Numbered from the stretch's first letter, positions 8,370 through 17,487 are shown. The stretch: DNA of 64,000 nt from Serratia grimesii NBRC 13537 (GCF_001590905.1 NZ_BCTT01000017.1:62001-126000); one strand, 5' to 3'. Translations and numbers: made by a program. Notes: generated by a model not told the origin, from the sequence alone.

Positions 8370-8498
8370 TCACGATATTGCGATCAGAATACCGATGATG
8401 CTGATTATCACGACCCAAAACCATTTAGAGGTTTTTTCCGGTTTCCACTCCTCACCATACTCAACCTGATAACCGGGTTTACGATCCTTATTATTCAT
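8370..8498 (-). CDS. Small single-pass membrane protein (42 aa), hypothetical
   Basis: A 42-codon ORF beginning MNNKDRKPGYQVEYGEEWKP and ending in one hydrophobic helix WFWVVIISIIGILIAIS, then TGA. The ATG follows AAGGAATAGG, a good Shine-Dalgarno at suitable spacing. The layout (charged polar N-terminus of about 25 residues, aromatic belt WFW, short C-terminal membrane helix) is that of a tail-anchored-like small inner-membrane protein. It lies 94 bases from the stop of the convergent AraC gene. I do not recognise a family. It is supported only by the RBS, composition and membrane helix, so it needs proteomic or conservation evidence. Confidence 0.55.
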   Translation of the reverse strand: MNNKDRKPGYQVEYGEEWKPEKTSKWFWVVIISIIGILIAIS

Positions 8499-9075
8499 CC
8501 TATTCCTTGGGATCCTACATCCATAAACACTTCGCATTTATTTTAAGATAATTCTTAACGTGATTGAATCGAATCTGCTTTTTTGGGTAAAAATCCTAAT
8601 AGTGGGTGACGATAAAATGGTCTAGTCGAGGGTAGATGTCGACATAAGGCTGCGATAATTATCGTTGCATTATCAATGTAGTGCTTTTTGTCTCAATAGA
8701 TTGAAAACCTTTTTCTCCATGTTCGTTCACACCGAGTGATCGCACCTGTTAAATTAATGCTGTCTATTTTTTAAATTATTGTGTTGATGATGCATGCCAG
8801 ATGTCGTTTTAATTATTTATTTAATCACCGACATTACGTCGCATTAATATTTTTATCGGGCCTGATGCTGATGTGTTTTTACAGAGTGGTATAGGTTTTT
8901 GTATCCGTTCTTTTACATGGTAAACATAATGATAACCTTATTAAAACAATCTTGTTTCCACCTGATTTTGTTGGGCTTTTTTAATTATAAAAACTAACTA
9001 TCTGTGATCCTAATCCCTCAATGAAAATGAAAAGAAGTGAATTATTAATCATCTTAACAATAAAATGAGGTTCAC
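8499..9075. other. AT-rich regulatory region upstream of dcuB
   Basis: 577 bases with no credible ORF. It contains a perfect 12-bp palindrome CGATAATTATCG at 8653-8664. This has the GAT-N4-ATC core of an FNR/CRP-type dyad, but the outer bases do not match TTGAT/ATCAA, so it is only a candidate. A TGTGA half-site occurs at 9003-9007. In E. coli dcuB is activated by FNR and DcuSR and repressed by nitrate through NarL. The long AT-rich leader fits complex control, but I cannot assign individual sites. Confidence 0.45.
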
Positions 9076-10416
9076 ATGTTATTTACGATTCAACTTATTG
9101 TCATACTGATCTGCCTCTTTTACGGAGCCAGAAAGGGTGGGATTGCACTGGGGTTACTCGGCGGTATTGGATTAATCATACTGGTTTTCGTTTTTCATTT
9201 GCCCCCAGGGAAACCACCGGTTGATGTGATGCTGGTTATCATCGCCGTGGTGGCTGCGTCAGCGACGCTACAAGCATCAGGGGGACTTGATGTGATGTTG
9301 CAAATTGCAGAGCGTTTACTGCGACGTAACCCTAAGTATGTCTCCATTGTTGCGCCGTTTGTTACCTGCATTTTGACCATTCTCTGTGGTACAGGGCACG
9401 TGGTATACACGATATTGCCCATCATCTATGACGTGGCAATCAAGAACAACATTCGCCCGGAAAGGCCGATGGCTGCCAGTTCTATTGGTGCGCAGATGGG
9501 GATTATTGCCAGCCCGGTGTCAGTGGCCGTTGTATCGCTGGTTGCCATGTTGGGCAATTTTACCTTTAATGGTAAACATCTGGAGTTCCTTGATCTACTG
9601 GCGATTACGATACCATCTACCCTGTGCGGCATTCTTGCTATTGGTATCTTCAGTTGGTTCCGGGGTAAAGATCTGGATAAAGATGAGAAATTCCAGAGCT
9701 TCATTTCTGATCCGGAAAACTACAAATACGTATACGGTGATACAGCAACCTTATTGGATAAAAAGCTCCCGACCAGTAACTGGGTGGCGATGTGGATTTT
9801 CTTGGCTACCATCGTTATTGTCGCGCTATTAGGTGCTTTCTCTGAACTGCGTCCATTAATTAATGGAAAACCACTCTCTATGGTGTTGGTTATCCAGATG
9901 TTTATGTTGTGTTCAGGTGCAGTAATCATTATTGCTACTAAAACAAACCCCGCGACTATCTCTAAAAACGAGGTTTTCCGTTCAGGGATGATTGCCATAG
10001 TGGCTGTTTATGGTATCGCCTGGATGGCAGAAACAATGTTTGGCGCCCATTTGAAAGAAATTGAGTCGGTGCTGGGCACCATCGTCAAAGAATATCCTTG
10101 GGCCTATGCCATCGTTTTACTTATCGTTTCCAAGTTTGTTAATTCGCAGGCTGCTGCACTTGCTGCGATTGTTCCTGTAGCACTGGCCATCGGTGTTGAT
10201 CCTGCTTACATCGTTGCTTCTGCACCGGCTTGTTATGGTTACTACATTTTACCGACCTACCCAAGCGATCTGGCCGCCATTCAGTTCGACCGTTCGGGAA
10301 CGACAAATATCGGACGGTTTGTGATTAACCACAGTTTCATCATGGTAGGCCTCATCGGGGTGTCTGTATCGTGCGTAATGGGGTGGGTCTTGGCTGCTGC
10401 ATACGGGTTCCTATAA
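9076..10416 (+). CDS. dcuB: Anaerobic C4-dicarboxylate transporter DcuB
   Basis: A 446-residue inner-membrane fumarate:succinate antiporter used during fumarate respiration. The protein is near-identical to E. coli DcuB along its length, for example [17 protein letters not shown] at the N-terminus, [40 protein letters not shown] and [21 protein letters not shown] near the C-terminus. About 12 hydrophobic segments are present and length is exactly standard. The start ATG has GAGG six bases upstream. Here the gene is monocistronic: fumB, which follows dcuB in E. coli, is absent, and a terminator hairpin lies 130 bases downstream. No dcuSR genes are in the window. Confidence 0.96.
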   Translation: MLFTIQLIVILICLFYGARKGGIALGLLGGIGLIILVFVFHLPPGKPPVDVMLVIIAVVAASATLQASGGLDVMLQIAERLLRRNPKYVSIVAPFVTCILTILCGTGHVVYTILPIIYDVAIKNNIRPERPMAASSIGAQMGIIASPVSVAVVSLVAMLGNFTFNGKHLEFLDLLAITIPSTLCGILAIGIFSWFRGKDLDKDEKFQSFISDPENYKYVYGDTATLLDKKLPTSNWVAMWIFLATIVIVALLGAFSELRPLINGKPLSMVLVIQMFMLCSGAVIIIATKTNPATISKNEVFRSGMIAIVAVYGIAWMAETMFGAHLKEIESVLGTIVKEYPWAYAIVLLIVSKFVNSQAAALAAIVPVALAIGVDPAYIVASAPACYGYYILPTYPSDLAAIQFDRSGTTNIGRFVINHSFIMVGLIGVSVSCVMGWVLAAAYGFL

Positions 10417-10548
10417 CGGATCTGTCGCAGCGATTGGTTATGTGGGGAGAACCTCACGGTCGATGAGATCGTGGGGTGAGGGCACGGGGTGTTCTCTGCT
10501 CAGGGTACGGCCTTCATCGCCATGTGATTGGTGTATCGATATAAAAGA

Positions 10549-10583
10549 TAAAAGCCCTGACAATTGCTGCCAGGGCTTTTATG
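10549..10583 (+). terminator. Terminator downstream of dcuB
   Basis: AAAAGCCCTG (10550-10559) pairs with CAGGGCTTTT (10571-10580), loop 11 bases, the T-run being part of the stem. The symmetric A/T flanks make it usable in both directions. Confidence 0.75.
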
Positions 10584-10792
10584 GTACTATTGACTTCAAA
10601 TTTAACATTAATAAACTTACTAATTTCTTACTGCTAAGGTTCTATCGTTAAATGTACACGTTTAACACAGATAATATTGGGTTAACTCAATCCTCCCTCT
10701 ATTTACCAGTTTAGATTCTCGCCAATCTCAATACTCGAAGATTTGGCATATTAAACAAGTACATCTCCCCTCGCGATATAGACTCTTTGATG

Positions 10793-10997
10793 CGTGGCCT
10801 CACTTCCGTTGCGATCCTGTTGCACTAACTCGAAAAATGATCGCAAACAAACAACAATAAAAACATGGCCTTACATCATCGCGTTTTGGTTCACACCCTG
10901 CGATTGTAGATACTGACTACGTGGCCTTAAAGCGTCATAAAATGTGAGTATTGTTTTCTCTACATTAATGGCCCATACAAAAATCACTTCGTGGCCT
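10793..10997. repeat. Dispersed CGTGGCCT motif repeats
   Basis: The octamer CGTGGCCT occurs at 10793-10800, 10920-10927 and 10990-10997, with variants ATGGCCT at 10865 and ATGGCCC at 10969. That is five TGGCC words in about 200 bases of otherwise AT-rich DNA. Between them, ATCGC/GCGAT words recur (10815, 10849, 10877, 10900, 11000). Spacing is irregular (70, 55, 48 and 22 bases), so this is not a CRISPR or a regular tandem array. Confidence 0.5.
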
Positions 10998-11068
10998 TTA
11001 TCGCAAAAATAACTTTATCAACTTAACTTTAATACTTTCACTATTAACAGCAAGCTATTGTTTCGCTG

Positions 11069-11173
11069 CTGATGATTACTAATCTACTTGTTTTCGAATG
11101 GGTGTCAATACTGTTTTTAATAACATGTTTTTAATGACATGTCTTTATTAACAGTATCTATAGTAATCATCAG
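11069..11173. repeat. Nested inverted repeat (105 bp)
   Basis: The outer arms CTGATGATTACT (11069-11080) and AGTAATCATCAG (11162-11173) are a perfect 12-bp inverted repeat. Inside lies a second imperfect inverted repeat of about 20 bases: ATACTG...CATG at 11108-11127 against CATG...CAGTAT at 11138-11157, with a 10-base loop. No ORF is inside. The form resembles a miniature inverted-repeat element or a strongly folded RNA; flanking target-site duplications were not evident. Confidence 0.6.
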
Positions 11174-11371
11174 TTAAGCGTCGCTGAGTACATATTTTTT
11201 TATCAATAGTATCTGTTCCGATGGTATTTATTATGCTGGTTTTCTGTGCGGAAGGGGGCAGTCGTAGGGCCGTTTTTCTGTTTCCTTAGTGAGGCAAAAT
11301 GATGACGGTGGAAGTGAGAGGGCCATTGGGGAGCGATATGTTTCGCAGATGTAAGCTGTTGGTGTCTGAGG

Positions 11372-11397
11372 CAGCCCATTGCAGGTGCAATGGGCTG
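11372..11397. terminator. Hairpin downstream of cbpM
   Basis: A perfect 12-bp stem CAGCCCATTGCA / TGCAATGGGCTG with a 2-base loop lies 11 bases after the cbpM stop. Only a short TTT follows, on the plus strand, so it is probably an RNA 3'-end structure rather than a strong intrinsic terminator on the minus strand. Confidence 0.6.
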
Positions 11398-11407
11398 TTT
11401 CACCACA

Positions 11408-11713
11408 TCAGGGCTTGGTGATAAACCGCGCCAGCCGTTGATGCAACTGGTTGTTCTCTTTACGTAAATGTTCGATCTCTTCCAACAGTGTCAGCGTAAC
11501 CGCAATACCGGGCCAGTCGAGCGCCAGCTCGCGATGCAATTGCTCGGCACGATGGAAAGTGATCAGTGCGCGATCGTCGAAGATCCACTCTTCAGTTGTG
11601 AGATCACGCGGTTGAATCATGCCTAACCCCACGATTTCCGTGAGTTCATCTTGTGAAACGCCGGTATGCAGGCAAAACTCGGTAATGGTGAAAGTTACTT
11701 TTACGTTAGCCAT
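11408..11713 (-). CDS. cbpM: Chaperone modulator CbpM
   Basis: A 101-residue MerR-HTH-like protein that binds the J-domain of CbpA and inhibits both its co-chaperone and DNA-binding activity. The sequence [20 protein letters not shown] and the stretch [24 protein letters not shown] match E. coli CbpM closely. The start at 11713 was preferred over an upstream in-frame codon because MANV is the family N-terminus. The ATG lies inside the end of cbpA (8-base overlap), so translation is coupled to its target, as in E. coli. Confidence 0.94.
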   Translation of the reverse strand: MANVKVTFTITEFCLHTGVSQDELTEIVGLGMIQPRDLTTEEWIFDDRALITFHRAEQLHRELALDWPGIAVTLTLLEEIEHLRKENNQLHQRLARFITKP

Positions 11714-12641
11714 TTTGCTTACTCCACTCTTTACGTGGATCAAAGGTCTTCTGCGCTTCTGCCAGCTGTTGCCACAGTGCAGCGCTTTTCTCGTCCGGTT
11801 TTGGTGGCATCATGACTTTGATCACTGCGTATAAATCCCCGGTTTCTTTTTTTCCGACCAGGCCTTTTCCCTTGATGCGTAAACGCTGTCCGGTTTGGCT
11901 CCCGGCAGGGATGGTCAACAGAATACTGTCTTTCAGGGTCGGTACGGGGACCTTGGCACCTAACGCCGCTTCCCAAGGCGTTACTGGCAGAACGATCTCA
12001 AGGTTGTGGCCGACAATGTCGAACAGCGGATGGGGAGCAATGCGGATAATCAGGTAGAGATCACCGTTAGCGCCGCCGTCAGTGCCTGGCGCACCCTGGC
12101 CCTTCAGGCGAATACGCTCACCATCGCCAACGCCGGCGGGAATTTTCACATTAAGGGTTTTAGGAATTTCCTGCTCTACCATGCCGAAAGCGTTATACAC
12201 CGGCAGGCTATAGCGAATAGTACGGGTTTGCTCCGCTTGTGTTTCTTCCAGGAAGATGGCGACTTCCATTTCAATATCTTGGCCGCGCATGCCTTGGCGC
12301 CTTTGGCGATGTTGCTGAGCACGTGCATGTTCACCGAACATAGAGGAAAAGATATCGGAAAAATCTTCAGCACTATGGGCATTGCCATGACTATGTTGCG
12401 TCTGGCGGCCAAAGTTGGGGTCGTTACGGTGTTGCAGAAGTTGATCGTATTCAGCGCGTCGTTCGTCGTCTTTCAGAACTTCATAGGCTTCGGCGACCTG
12501 TTTGAATTGTTCTTCGGCATCTGATTCGGTGCTGACGTCGGGGTGATACTTTCGCGCCAGCCGGCGATAGGCGGTTTTGATTGCCTTAAGATCGTCTGAC
12601 GGCTTAACCCCTAAAATGGCATAGTAGTCCTTGAATTCCAT
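11706..12641 (-). CDS. cbpA: Curved DNA-binding protein CbpA (DnaJ-like co-chaperone)
   Basis: A 311-residue class II J-protein. The J-domain is at residues 1-70, with the HPD motif in RKYHPDVS. A low-complexity Gln/His/Arg linker with [17 protein letters not shown] follows (about 75-115). Two C-terminal substrate-binding beta domains follow, with no cysteine-rich zinc finger, which distinguishes it from DnaJ. It stimulates DnaK and binds curved DNA in stationary phase. The gene is followed by cbpM in an overlapping operon. No promoter motif was assigned in the 165-base gap to hdeD, where a 9-bp inverted repeat (TTGGCTGCC at 12724, GGCAGCCAA at 12759) occurs. Confidence 0.95.
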   Translation of the reverse strand: MEFKDYYAILGVKPSDDLKAIKTAYRRLARKYHPDVSTESDAEEQFKQVAEAYEVLKDDERRAEYDQLLQHRNDPNFGRQTQHSHGNAHSAEDFSDIFSSMFGEHARAQQHRQRRQGMRGQDIEMEVAIFLEETQAEQTRTIRYSLPVYNAFGMVEQEIPKTLNVKIPAGVGDGERIRLKGQGAPGTDGGANGDLYLIIRIAPHPLFDIVGHNLEIVLPVTPWEAALGAKVPVPTLKDSILLTIPAGSQTGQRLRIKGKGLVGKKETGDLYAVIKVMMPPKPDEKSAALWQQLAEAQKTFDPRKEWSKQNG

Positions 12642-12778
12642 AGCGTTATCATCTCACTTCAATTTTTCGTCAGGGGAAATCGTTGAGCCTGCATTGGGTG
12701 AAACTTTACTTATAGTAGGGCAGTTGGCTGCCGAAGTACCGGCCTAATTGTGTGGCCTGGCAGCCAAATGTCAGAGAA

Positions 12779-12800
12779 AGCGGAGCGGGGTAGCTCCGCT
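12779..12800 (-). terminator. Terminator of the hdeD-like gene
   Basis: AGCGGAGC / GCTCCGCT (8-bp stem, 6-base loop). On the minus strand it is followed by TTCTC. It lies 6 bases after the hdeD-like stop. Confidence 0.65.
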
Positions 12801-12806
12801 GATAGG

Positions 12807-13376
12807 TCATGCGCGTTTCAGCTGACGGGCAACCTGGAATAAGCTGAACGAGCTGAACAGCATTTCGATACCAACGATGGTGGTCACCAGCACCACGGAT
12901 GTCATTGGGTCAGCGCTGAACAACAGCCAGGCAATGGCCAAATCCAAAATACCAATCACAAATTGCAACCAGCTTCCTGGAACATCGCGCAGTTTATATC
13001 CGGCGACCAGGCGTACAATCCCTCCCAGTGCAAACAAGACCGCGAGATAAACCGCCATGGCGAAAATGCCGACTGCAGGGTTGGTGATAAATACATAGCC
13101 GATAATAAGGTAAGCCACCCCGAGCAGAATACCGCCGATCATTGGCCAGGTATTTTGCACTCGGTTGGCAATCATACCGAAAATAAGCGCGACGCCGCTC
13201 AGCAGCAAGAAAATGCCCACGACCATGCTGATTGCCGCGCCGGAGGCAAAGGGGCTGAACAGACAGAAAAGACCGCCCAATAGCAACAATATTGAGATGA
13301 TTAACAGCGGGGTGCGTTGTTTCTTTAAGCTCTGTTCGTCGATAATCAACGAATGACGATGGCCCATATTTAGCAT
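12807..13376 (-). CDS. HdeD family acid-resistance-type membrane protein
   Basis: A 189-residue DUF308/HdeD protein with six predicted membrane segments in three repeated pairs, starting after a hydrophilic 20-residue N-terminus (RHSLIIDEQSLKKQRT). The stretch GIFLLLSGVALIFGMIANR and the later ILDLAIAWLLF helix are typical. E. coli HdeD contributes to acid resistance at high cell density; its biochemical activity is unknown. The start ATG 13376 follows AAGGGAGTTATATC, a clear ribosome binding site. It is a single gene, with its own hairpin terminator, between cbpA and an ABC exporter, and not in an hdeAB cluster, so the acid role here is only suggested by family. Confidence 0.82.
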   Translation of the reverse strand: MLNMGHRHSLIIDEQSLKKQRTPLLIISILLLLGGLFCLFSPFASGAAISMVVGIFLLLSGVALIFGMIANRVQNTWPMIGGILLGVAYLIIGYVFITNPAVGIFAMAVYLAVLFALGGIVRLVAGYKLRDVPGSWLQFVIGILDLAIAWLLFSADPMTSVVLVTTIVGIEMLFSSFSLFQVARQLKRA

Positions 13377-13586
13377 GATATAACTCCCTTGTTTTGAATG
13401 TCCTGTACAGTTTCACTGACTATTATAGTGGAACACTCCACTTTGGGGATGATGCTTCGATGCGGCGTATTTTTTGTCGGTATCCAAAAGAGCTGTGCAG
13501 GTGGATTACATAAGGTTTTTCATGGCAGACGTGCCAGAATAGATAAAAGCCAATGCGGCTATGTTGACTGAGATAATAGATACCCA

Positions 13587-15356
13587 ATGATAGACCGCTC
13601 CCGCTTACTGAAATTTTTGCTGCCTTATCTCTGGCCCAAAGATAACCCGAAGTTACGTTACTACTTGGTTATCGCCTTTATTTTCATGGTGATATCTAAG
13701 GTAAGTACGACGTTAGTGCCGCTGGCGTACAAAGCTATGATCGACGCTTTGAGCGGTGAAACTGCCAAAATGCTGGCGATACCCATTGGTTTGATCCTGG
13801 CTTATGGCGTTGCGCGCGTCGGTGCGGCGTTATTTGAAGAACTGCGCAACGTGATGTTTGTGCACGTCAGCCAGAATGCTACCCGGTTGTTAGGGCTGCG
13901 TGTGTTTAGGCAATTACATGCGCTGAGCCTACGCTTCCATCTGGAGCGCCAGACTGGTGGGTTATCTTTATCGATTGAGCGTGGTACTCAGGCCGTTGCG
14001 ACGGTACTTTCACGGCTGTTATTTTCTATTTTCCCCATCCTGTTCGAAATCACCCTGGTGTCGGTGATTATGTGGCATCTGTTAAACGGCTGGTTTGCTC
14101 TGGCAATTTTAGCAACGGTCGGCTGCTATATTCTGTTCACCGTGATGGCGGTCAGTTGGCGTACTCGCTTTAGACGCGAACTCAACCAAGCCAATGCTGA
14201 CGCCAATACCAAATCTATCGACAGCCTGTTGAATTATGAGACGGTTAAATACTTCGGTAACGAAGACTTTGAGGCTGACCGTTTCAACATGTCACGCCGC
14301 TTGTATGAATATGCCGCGATTAAGAACCAGTTCAGTTTTACCGCCCTCAACCTCGGGCAAACCGCCATTATCTCTATCGGGTTGATCGTGATGATGGCGA
14401 TGGCAGCGCAGGGCATCGTACAGGGGCGGATGACGGTCGGTGACTTTGTGTTGGTGAATGCCTATCTATTACAACTCTACCAGCCGCTCAATTTCTTCGG
14501 CTTTATTTATGCTGAAGTCAGGCAGGCGTTGATCGACATGGAAAACATGTTCGATTTGCTACAGGAAGAGCAGGAAATTGTCGATAAGCCAGATGCGGTG
14601 GCGCTGCAATTGAATGCCGGTGAAGTGTGCTTTGATTCGGTCAGTTTTGGCTATGATGCGCGCCGACCCATTCTGAAAAATGTCAGCTTTACCATTCCGG
14701 CGGGCAACACGGTAGCCGTCGTGGGAGCCTCGGGTGCCGGCAAGTCTACGCTGTCCCGGTTACTGTTTCGCTTCTATGATGTGAACAGCGGGACTATCTC
14801 GATTGACGGTCAGGATATCCGCAGTTTGAAGCAGGCCAGCCTGCGTGGGGCGATTGGTATCGTGCCGCAGGACACTGTACTATTCAACGATACTCTGGGC
14901 TACAACATCGGGTATGGTAAAACGGGCTCAAGCCAGGAAGAGATCGAACGGGCAGCCAGGTTAGCGCATATTCACGACTTTATCGTCAGTCTGCCTGACG
15001 GGTATGAAACCCGCGTGGGCGAGCGTGGGCTTAAGCTGTCGGGTGGTGAAAAGCAGCGGGTGGCGATTGCACGCACTATCCTGAAAAACCCGGCGATTCT
15101 GGTGTTTGATGAGGCAACCAGTGCACTGGATACCCAGACCGAACGCGAAATTCAGTCCCACTTGCGCGAGGTGAGCCGTGATCATACGACGTTGGTTATT
15201 GCGCACCGCCTGTCAACGGTCGTCGATGCTGATGAAATTATCGTGTTAGAGGCGGGGGAAATCGTGGAGCGTGGACGGCATGAGGCCTTGCTGGCCAGCA
15301 ATGGCCGCTATGCTGCCATGTGGCAAAACCAATATAACGACGAACAGCCGTCCTGA
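13587..15356 (+). CDS. ATM1/HMT1-type ABC exporter (fused permease-ATPase)
   Basis: A 589-residue half-transporter with an N-terminal six-helix membrane domain (about residues 25-310) and a C-terminal nucleotide-binding domain. Walker A is GASGAGKST, the signature LSGGEKQRVAIAR, Walker B ILVFDEATSALD and the H-loop IAHRLSTV. Conserved FHLERQTGGLSLSIERGTQA in the first intracellular loop is characteristic of the ATM1/HMT1 group, which exports glutathione-linked or metal-related compounds and is found in many proteobacteria. It should work as an inner-membrane homodimer. It is a single gene. A hairpin between it and the convergent tautomerase gene (15366-15389) ends both transcripts. Confidence 0.88.
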   Translation: MIDRSRLLKFLLPYLWPKDNPKLRYYLVIAFIFMVISKVSTTLVPLAYKAMIDALSGETAKMLAIPIGLILAYGVARVGAALFEELRNVMFVHVSQNATRLLGLRVFRQLHALSLRFHLERQTGGLSLSIERGTQAVATVLSRLLFSIFPILFEITLVSVIMWHLLNGWFALAILATVGCYILFTVMAVSWRTRFRRELNQANADANTKSIDSLLNYETVKYFGNEDFEADRFNMSRRLYEYAAIKNQFSFTALNLGQTAIISIGLIVMMAMAAQGIVQGRMTVGDFVLVNAYLLQLYQPLNFFGFIYAEVRQALIDMENMFDLLQEEQEIVDKPDAVALQLNAGEVCFDSVSFGYDARRPILKNVSFTIPAGNTVAVVGASGAGKSTLSRLLFRFYDVNSGTISIDGQDIRSLKQASLRGAIGIVPQDTVLFNDTLGYNIGYGKTGSSQEEIERAARLAHIHDFIVSLPDGYETRVGERGLKLSGGEKQRVAIARTILKNPAILVFDEATSALDTQTEREIQSHLREVSRDHTTLVIAHRLSTVVDADEIIVLEAGEIVERGRHEALLASNGRYAAMWQNQYNDEQPS

Positions 15357-15365
15357 CGATACACA

Positions 15366-15389
15366 TCCCCAGGCGGTCCCACCTGGGGA
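15366..15389. terminator. Bidirectional hairpin between convergent genes
   Basis: TCCCCAGG / CCTGGGGA, 8-bp stem with an 8-base loop, in the 42-base gap between the ABC exporter and the tautomerase gene. No strong T-run on either side. Confidence 0.55.
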
Positions 15390-15398
15390 GTCACGCGG

Positions 15399-15788
15399 TT
15401 AAAGATCGCCGGTCAGGTACTGTGCCACGCCGTTACCGAAACTCCAGTCACCTTTACCGTTAGTGATAATCGACACCATCAAATCACTGCCTTCAATCCC
15501 GCAGCTTTCCTGTAACTCACGGCTGAGTTCAGCATAAAATTGCTGTTTCTGTTCTTCAGGCCGCGGGCTGGTAATCACCCGAACGACCACCAGATTGCGA
15601 GTGCGGATCAGATCAAGGCCAGTGTCTTCTATCACCATATGGTGCGCTTTGTTTTCATGAACAATCTGGTAGCGATCACGCTGCGGCACCTTAAAGGCGC
15701 TGAGTACTGCACGATGGGCTGCGTCGAGCAGCGTTTTCAGTTCGGCTTCGTTGCGACCCTCGATAACGTCAAAGATAAGTAATGGCAT
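15399..15788 (-). CDS. Tautomerase family protein
   Basis: A 129-residue protein of the 4-oxalocrotonate tautomerase superfamily (Tautomerase_2 type). Members use an N-terminal proline as base, exposed when Met is removed. Of two ATGs six bases apart, the second (15788) gives MPLLIFDV, places Pro as residue 1 after processing, and has AGGA at better spacing, so it is preferred. Other typical parts are DRYQIVHENKAHHM and RNLVVVRVI. It is divergent from a LysR regulator 144 bases away, its probable controller. Natural substrate unknown; likely an enol/keto acid from aromatic or amino-acid breakdown. Confidence 0.83.
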   Translation of the reverse strand: MPLLIFDVIEGRNEAELKTLLDAAHRAVLSAFKVPQRDRYQIVHENKAHHMVIEDTGLDLIRTRNLVVVRVITSPRPEEQKQQFYAELSRELQESCGIEGSDLMVSIITNGKGDWSFGNGVAQYLTGDL

Positions 15789-15932
15789 TTTCATAATCCT
15801 GTCAGTGAGTTAATGATTTCATGGATGTGCAGGGCAGCGTTTTGTCATCGCCTTTTAGGTTCCATCTTAGCCATGCTCCCGTGTGGGAAGAAGCGCTATA
15901 CTTGAATTCATTGTTTATATAAATGAACAGTC

Positions 15933-16874
15933 ATGATGAAAAATCCCAGAATAGATACCTTGTGGACCCATTTGCACTGGCTCACCGTGTTGGCTGAACA
16001 GGGGAGCTTTACACGTGCGGCAGAGCGGCTGGATGTCAGCAAAGCCGCAATGAGCCAAAAAATTAAAGAGATCGAAACGTTAGCCGGGGTGCCATTGGTA
16101 CAGCGCACCACGCGCAGTGTCAGACTGACCGAGGCGGGATTGAGGTTGGTGGAGGAGTTGCGTCAGCCTTTTGCGCAAATAAAGCAGAGTTTCTCTGGTA
16201 TTTGTGATTCAGGCGGGCCGCTGCGTGGCACTGTACGCGTGACAGCGCCCGTGGCATTTTCTCGCCAGCAACTGGTACCGCGTATTACCGGTTTTCTGCG
16301 TGCGAATCCAGAGGTGCGGGTGCAGCTTGAGGTTTCTGATCGGCTGGTGTCATTAACCACCGAAGGGTTTGATTTGGCTATCCGCCACAGTGATAACCTG
16401 CCCGAAACACATGTCGCTTGGCGGCTTTGCCGGACTGAAACACTGGCGGTGGCGTCGGCAGACTATGTGAAACGTCATGGGATGCCGCTATCGCCGAGCG
16501 ATCTGCAAGAACATCAATGCCTTTACTACCCTCGTCAGGGTGAACAGCCCGGCTGGAGTTTTGTCACCAAACATATGCAACAAGGCAACGAGGAAAAGGT
16601 TCACGTGCCTGTCAGTGGCCCGTTTGCGACCAATAATAGTGAATCGATAAGGGATGCGGCTACTGAAGGCTTGGGGATTGCCTTGCTGCCTGACTTCAGT
16701 GCACAGCAGGCGCTTGCAGACGGAAGGTTGATCGAAGTACTGCCGGATTGGCGGCCGGTCGATTCCTTTGCTGACAGTCTTTATGTCGTAAGGCCCTATG
16801 CGCCCCAGGTTTCGCGCGTGGTGACGGAGTTCAGTCACTATTTGCGTGGTGTTTTTGCCGACGGCTTTTCCTAG
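15933..16874 (+). CDS. LysR family transcriptional regulator
   Basis: A 313-residue LTTR. The winged HTH (about residues 12-70) includes QGSFTRAAERLDVSKAAMSQKIKEIE and RTTRSVRLTEAG, followed by the effector-binding periplasmic-binding-like domain (about 95-305; GPLRGTVRVTAPVAFSRQQLVP, FDLAIRHSDN). It resembles the large AaeR/DmlR-like subgroup that usually regulates a divergent catabolic or redox gene. The divergent tautomerase is the likely target, and the 144-base gap probably holds the operator. Two adjacent ATGs (15933, 15936) could serve as start. Confidence 0.88.
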   Translation: MMKNPRIDTLWTHLHWLTVLAEQGSFTRAAERLDVSKAAMSQKIKEIETLAGVPLVQRTTRSVRLTEAGLRLVEELRQPFAQIKQSFSGICDSGGPLRGTVRVTAPVAFSRQQLVPRITGFLRANPEVRVQLEVSDRLVSLTTEGFDLAIRHSDNLPETHVAWRLCRTETLAVASADYVKRHGMPLSPSDLQEHQCLYYPRQGEQPGWSFVTKHMQQGNEEKVHVPVSGPFATNNSESIRDAATEGLGIALLPDFSAQQALADGRLIEVLPDWRPVDSFADSLYVVRPYAPQVSRVVTEFSHYLRGVFADGFS

Positions 16875-17487
16875 GTTGATAATCTAACCACGATTTGCGG
16901 TTTTGCGGATGGTTGAATATTTATAGGGCGCGATAAACCGTCCCGATCGTTATTCAAAGCAGGGTGGTCTGGTGTATTGCTGTGATTCACATCACGCTAC
17001 ACGTATTTTTACGATTCAGTCGCGTTAATGTAATTGTCAGAGAGTGACTTCCCCAATGGAGTTAATAAGTAACGTTATTTCTGGATAAATGGCATAAATT
17101 CAATGGATAAAAATGCTTCAAAATATCGATATGTTAAATGCAATAATAAATAAATCTAACATGTGAAACGTTAATATATTTATGAAAACGACGAATTAAA
17201 GCAATTCGATGGCGTAAAGAGTACCTGGCGAAAGAAGTTAATATATAAATAACAGCGCAGTAAAATAAGCAGTGTTAATAATAACCCACCTGTAATGTAC
17301 CCGATGTCAAGATTTCCTGGTGACCGCTACGGCCCAGTTGACAGCCTGTTCGCTTACGATAAATTTAAATCGTTAACATGTTAATAACATCCTGGTGAAA
17401 TGAAAGGCTCGCTAATTTGGCTTGTCATCCAGGGGTTGTGAACAAGGATATCGTCATTGATGAGCTTACTAACAGGCAGATCACACT
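16875..17487. promoter_or_regulatory. 613-base AT-rich control region upstream of the MFS-MoaF pair
   Basis: No credible gene. A near-consensus CRP site TGTGATTCACATCACG lies at 16981-16996 (TGTGA-N6-TCACG). A perfect 12-bp palindrome TTAACATGTTAA lies at 17373-17384 beside CGAT/ATCG arms, about 105 bases before the MFS start, a plausible operator. The CRP site is some 490 bases from the gene, so either an upstream promoter gives a long leader or the site serves another purpose. Confidence 0.6.

Larger units (their letters stand above)
10584..11371. other. Structured AT-rich gap without a credible gene
   Basis: Nearly 800 bases between the dcuB terminator and cbpM. All ORFs here are short, lack ribosome binding sites and look random. 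The region has two kinds of structure: CGTGGCCT octamers repeated three times, and a nested inverted repeat at 11069-11173; both have their own entries. It may hold a non-coding RNA or remnants of lost genes (fumB would be expected here by the E. coli order). Confidence 0.5.

Noticed and set aside
8653-8664. FNR box upstream of dcuB (CGATAATTATCG)
   Set aside because: It has the GAT-N4-ATC core but lacks the TTG/CAA outer bases important for FNR; kept only as a palindrome.
10442-10651. 69-codon plus-strand ORF after dcuB
   Set aside because: It runs through the dcuB terminator hairpin, has random composition and no ribosome binding site.
11203-11406. 67-codon minus-strand ORF after cbpM
   Set aside because: It contains the perfect 12-bp hairpin at 11372-11397, has no good ribosome binding site, and its translation looks random.
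17400-17441. Possible 13-residue leader peptide upstream of the MFS gene
   Set aside because: The ribosome binding site is weak, there is no repeated regulatory codon and no attenuator hairpin after it.
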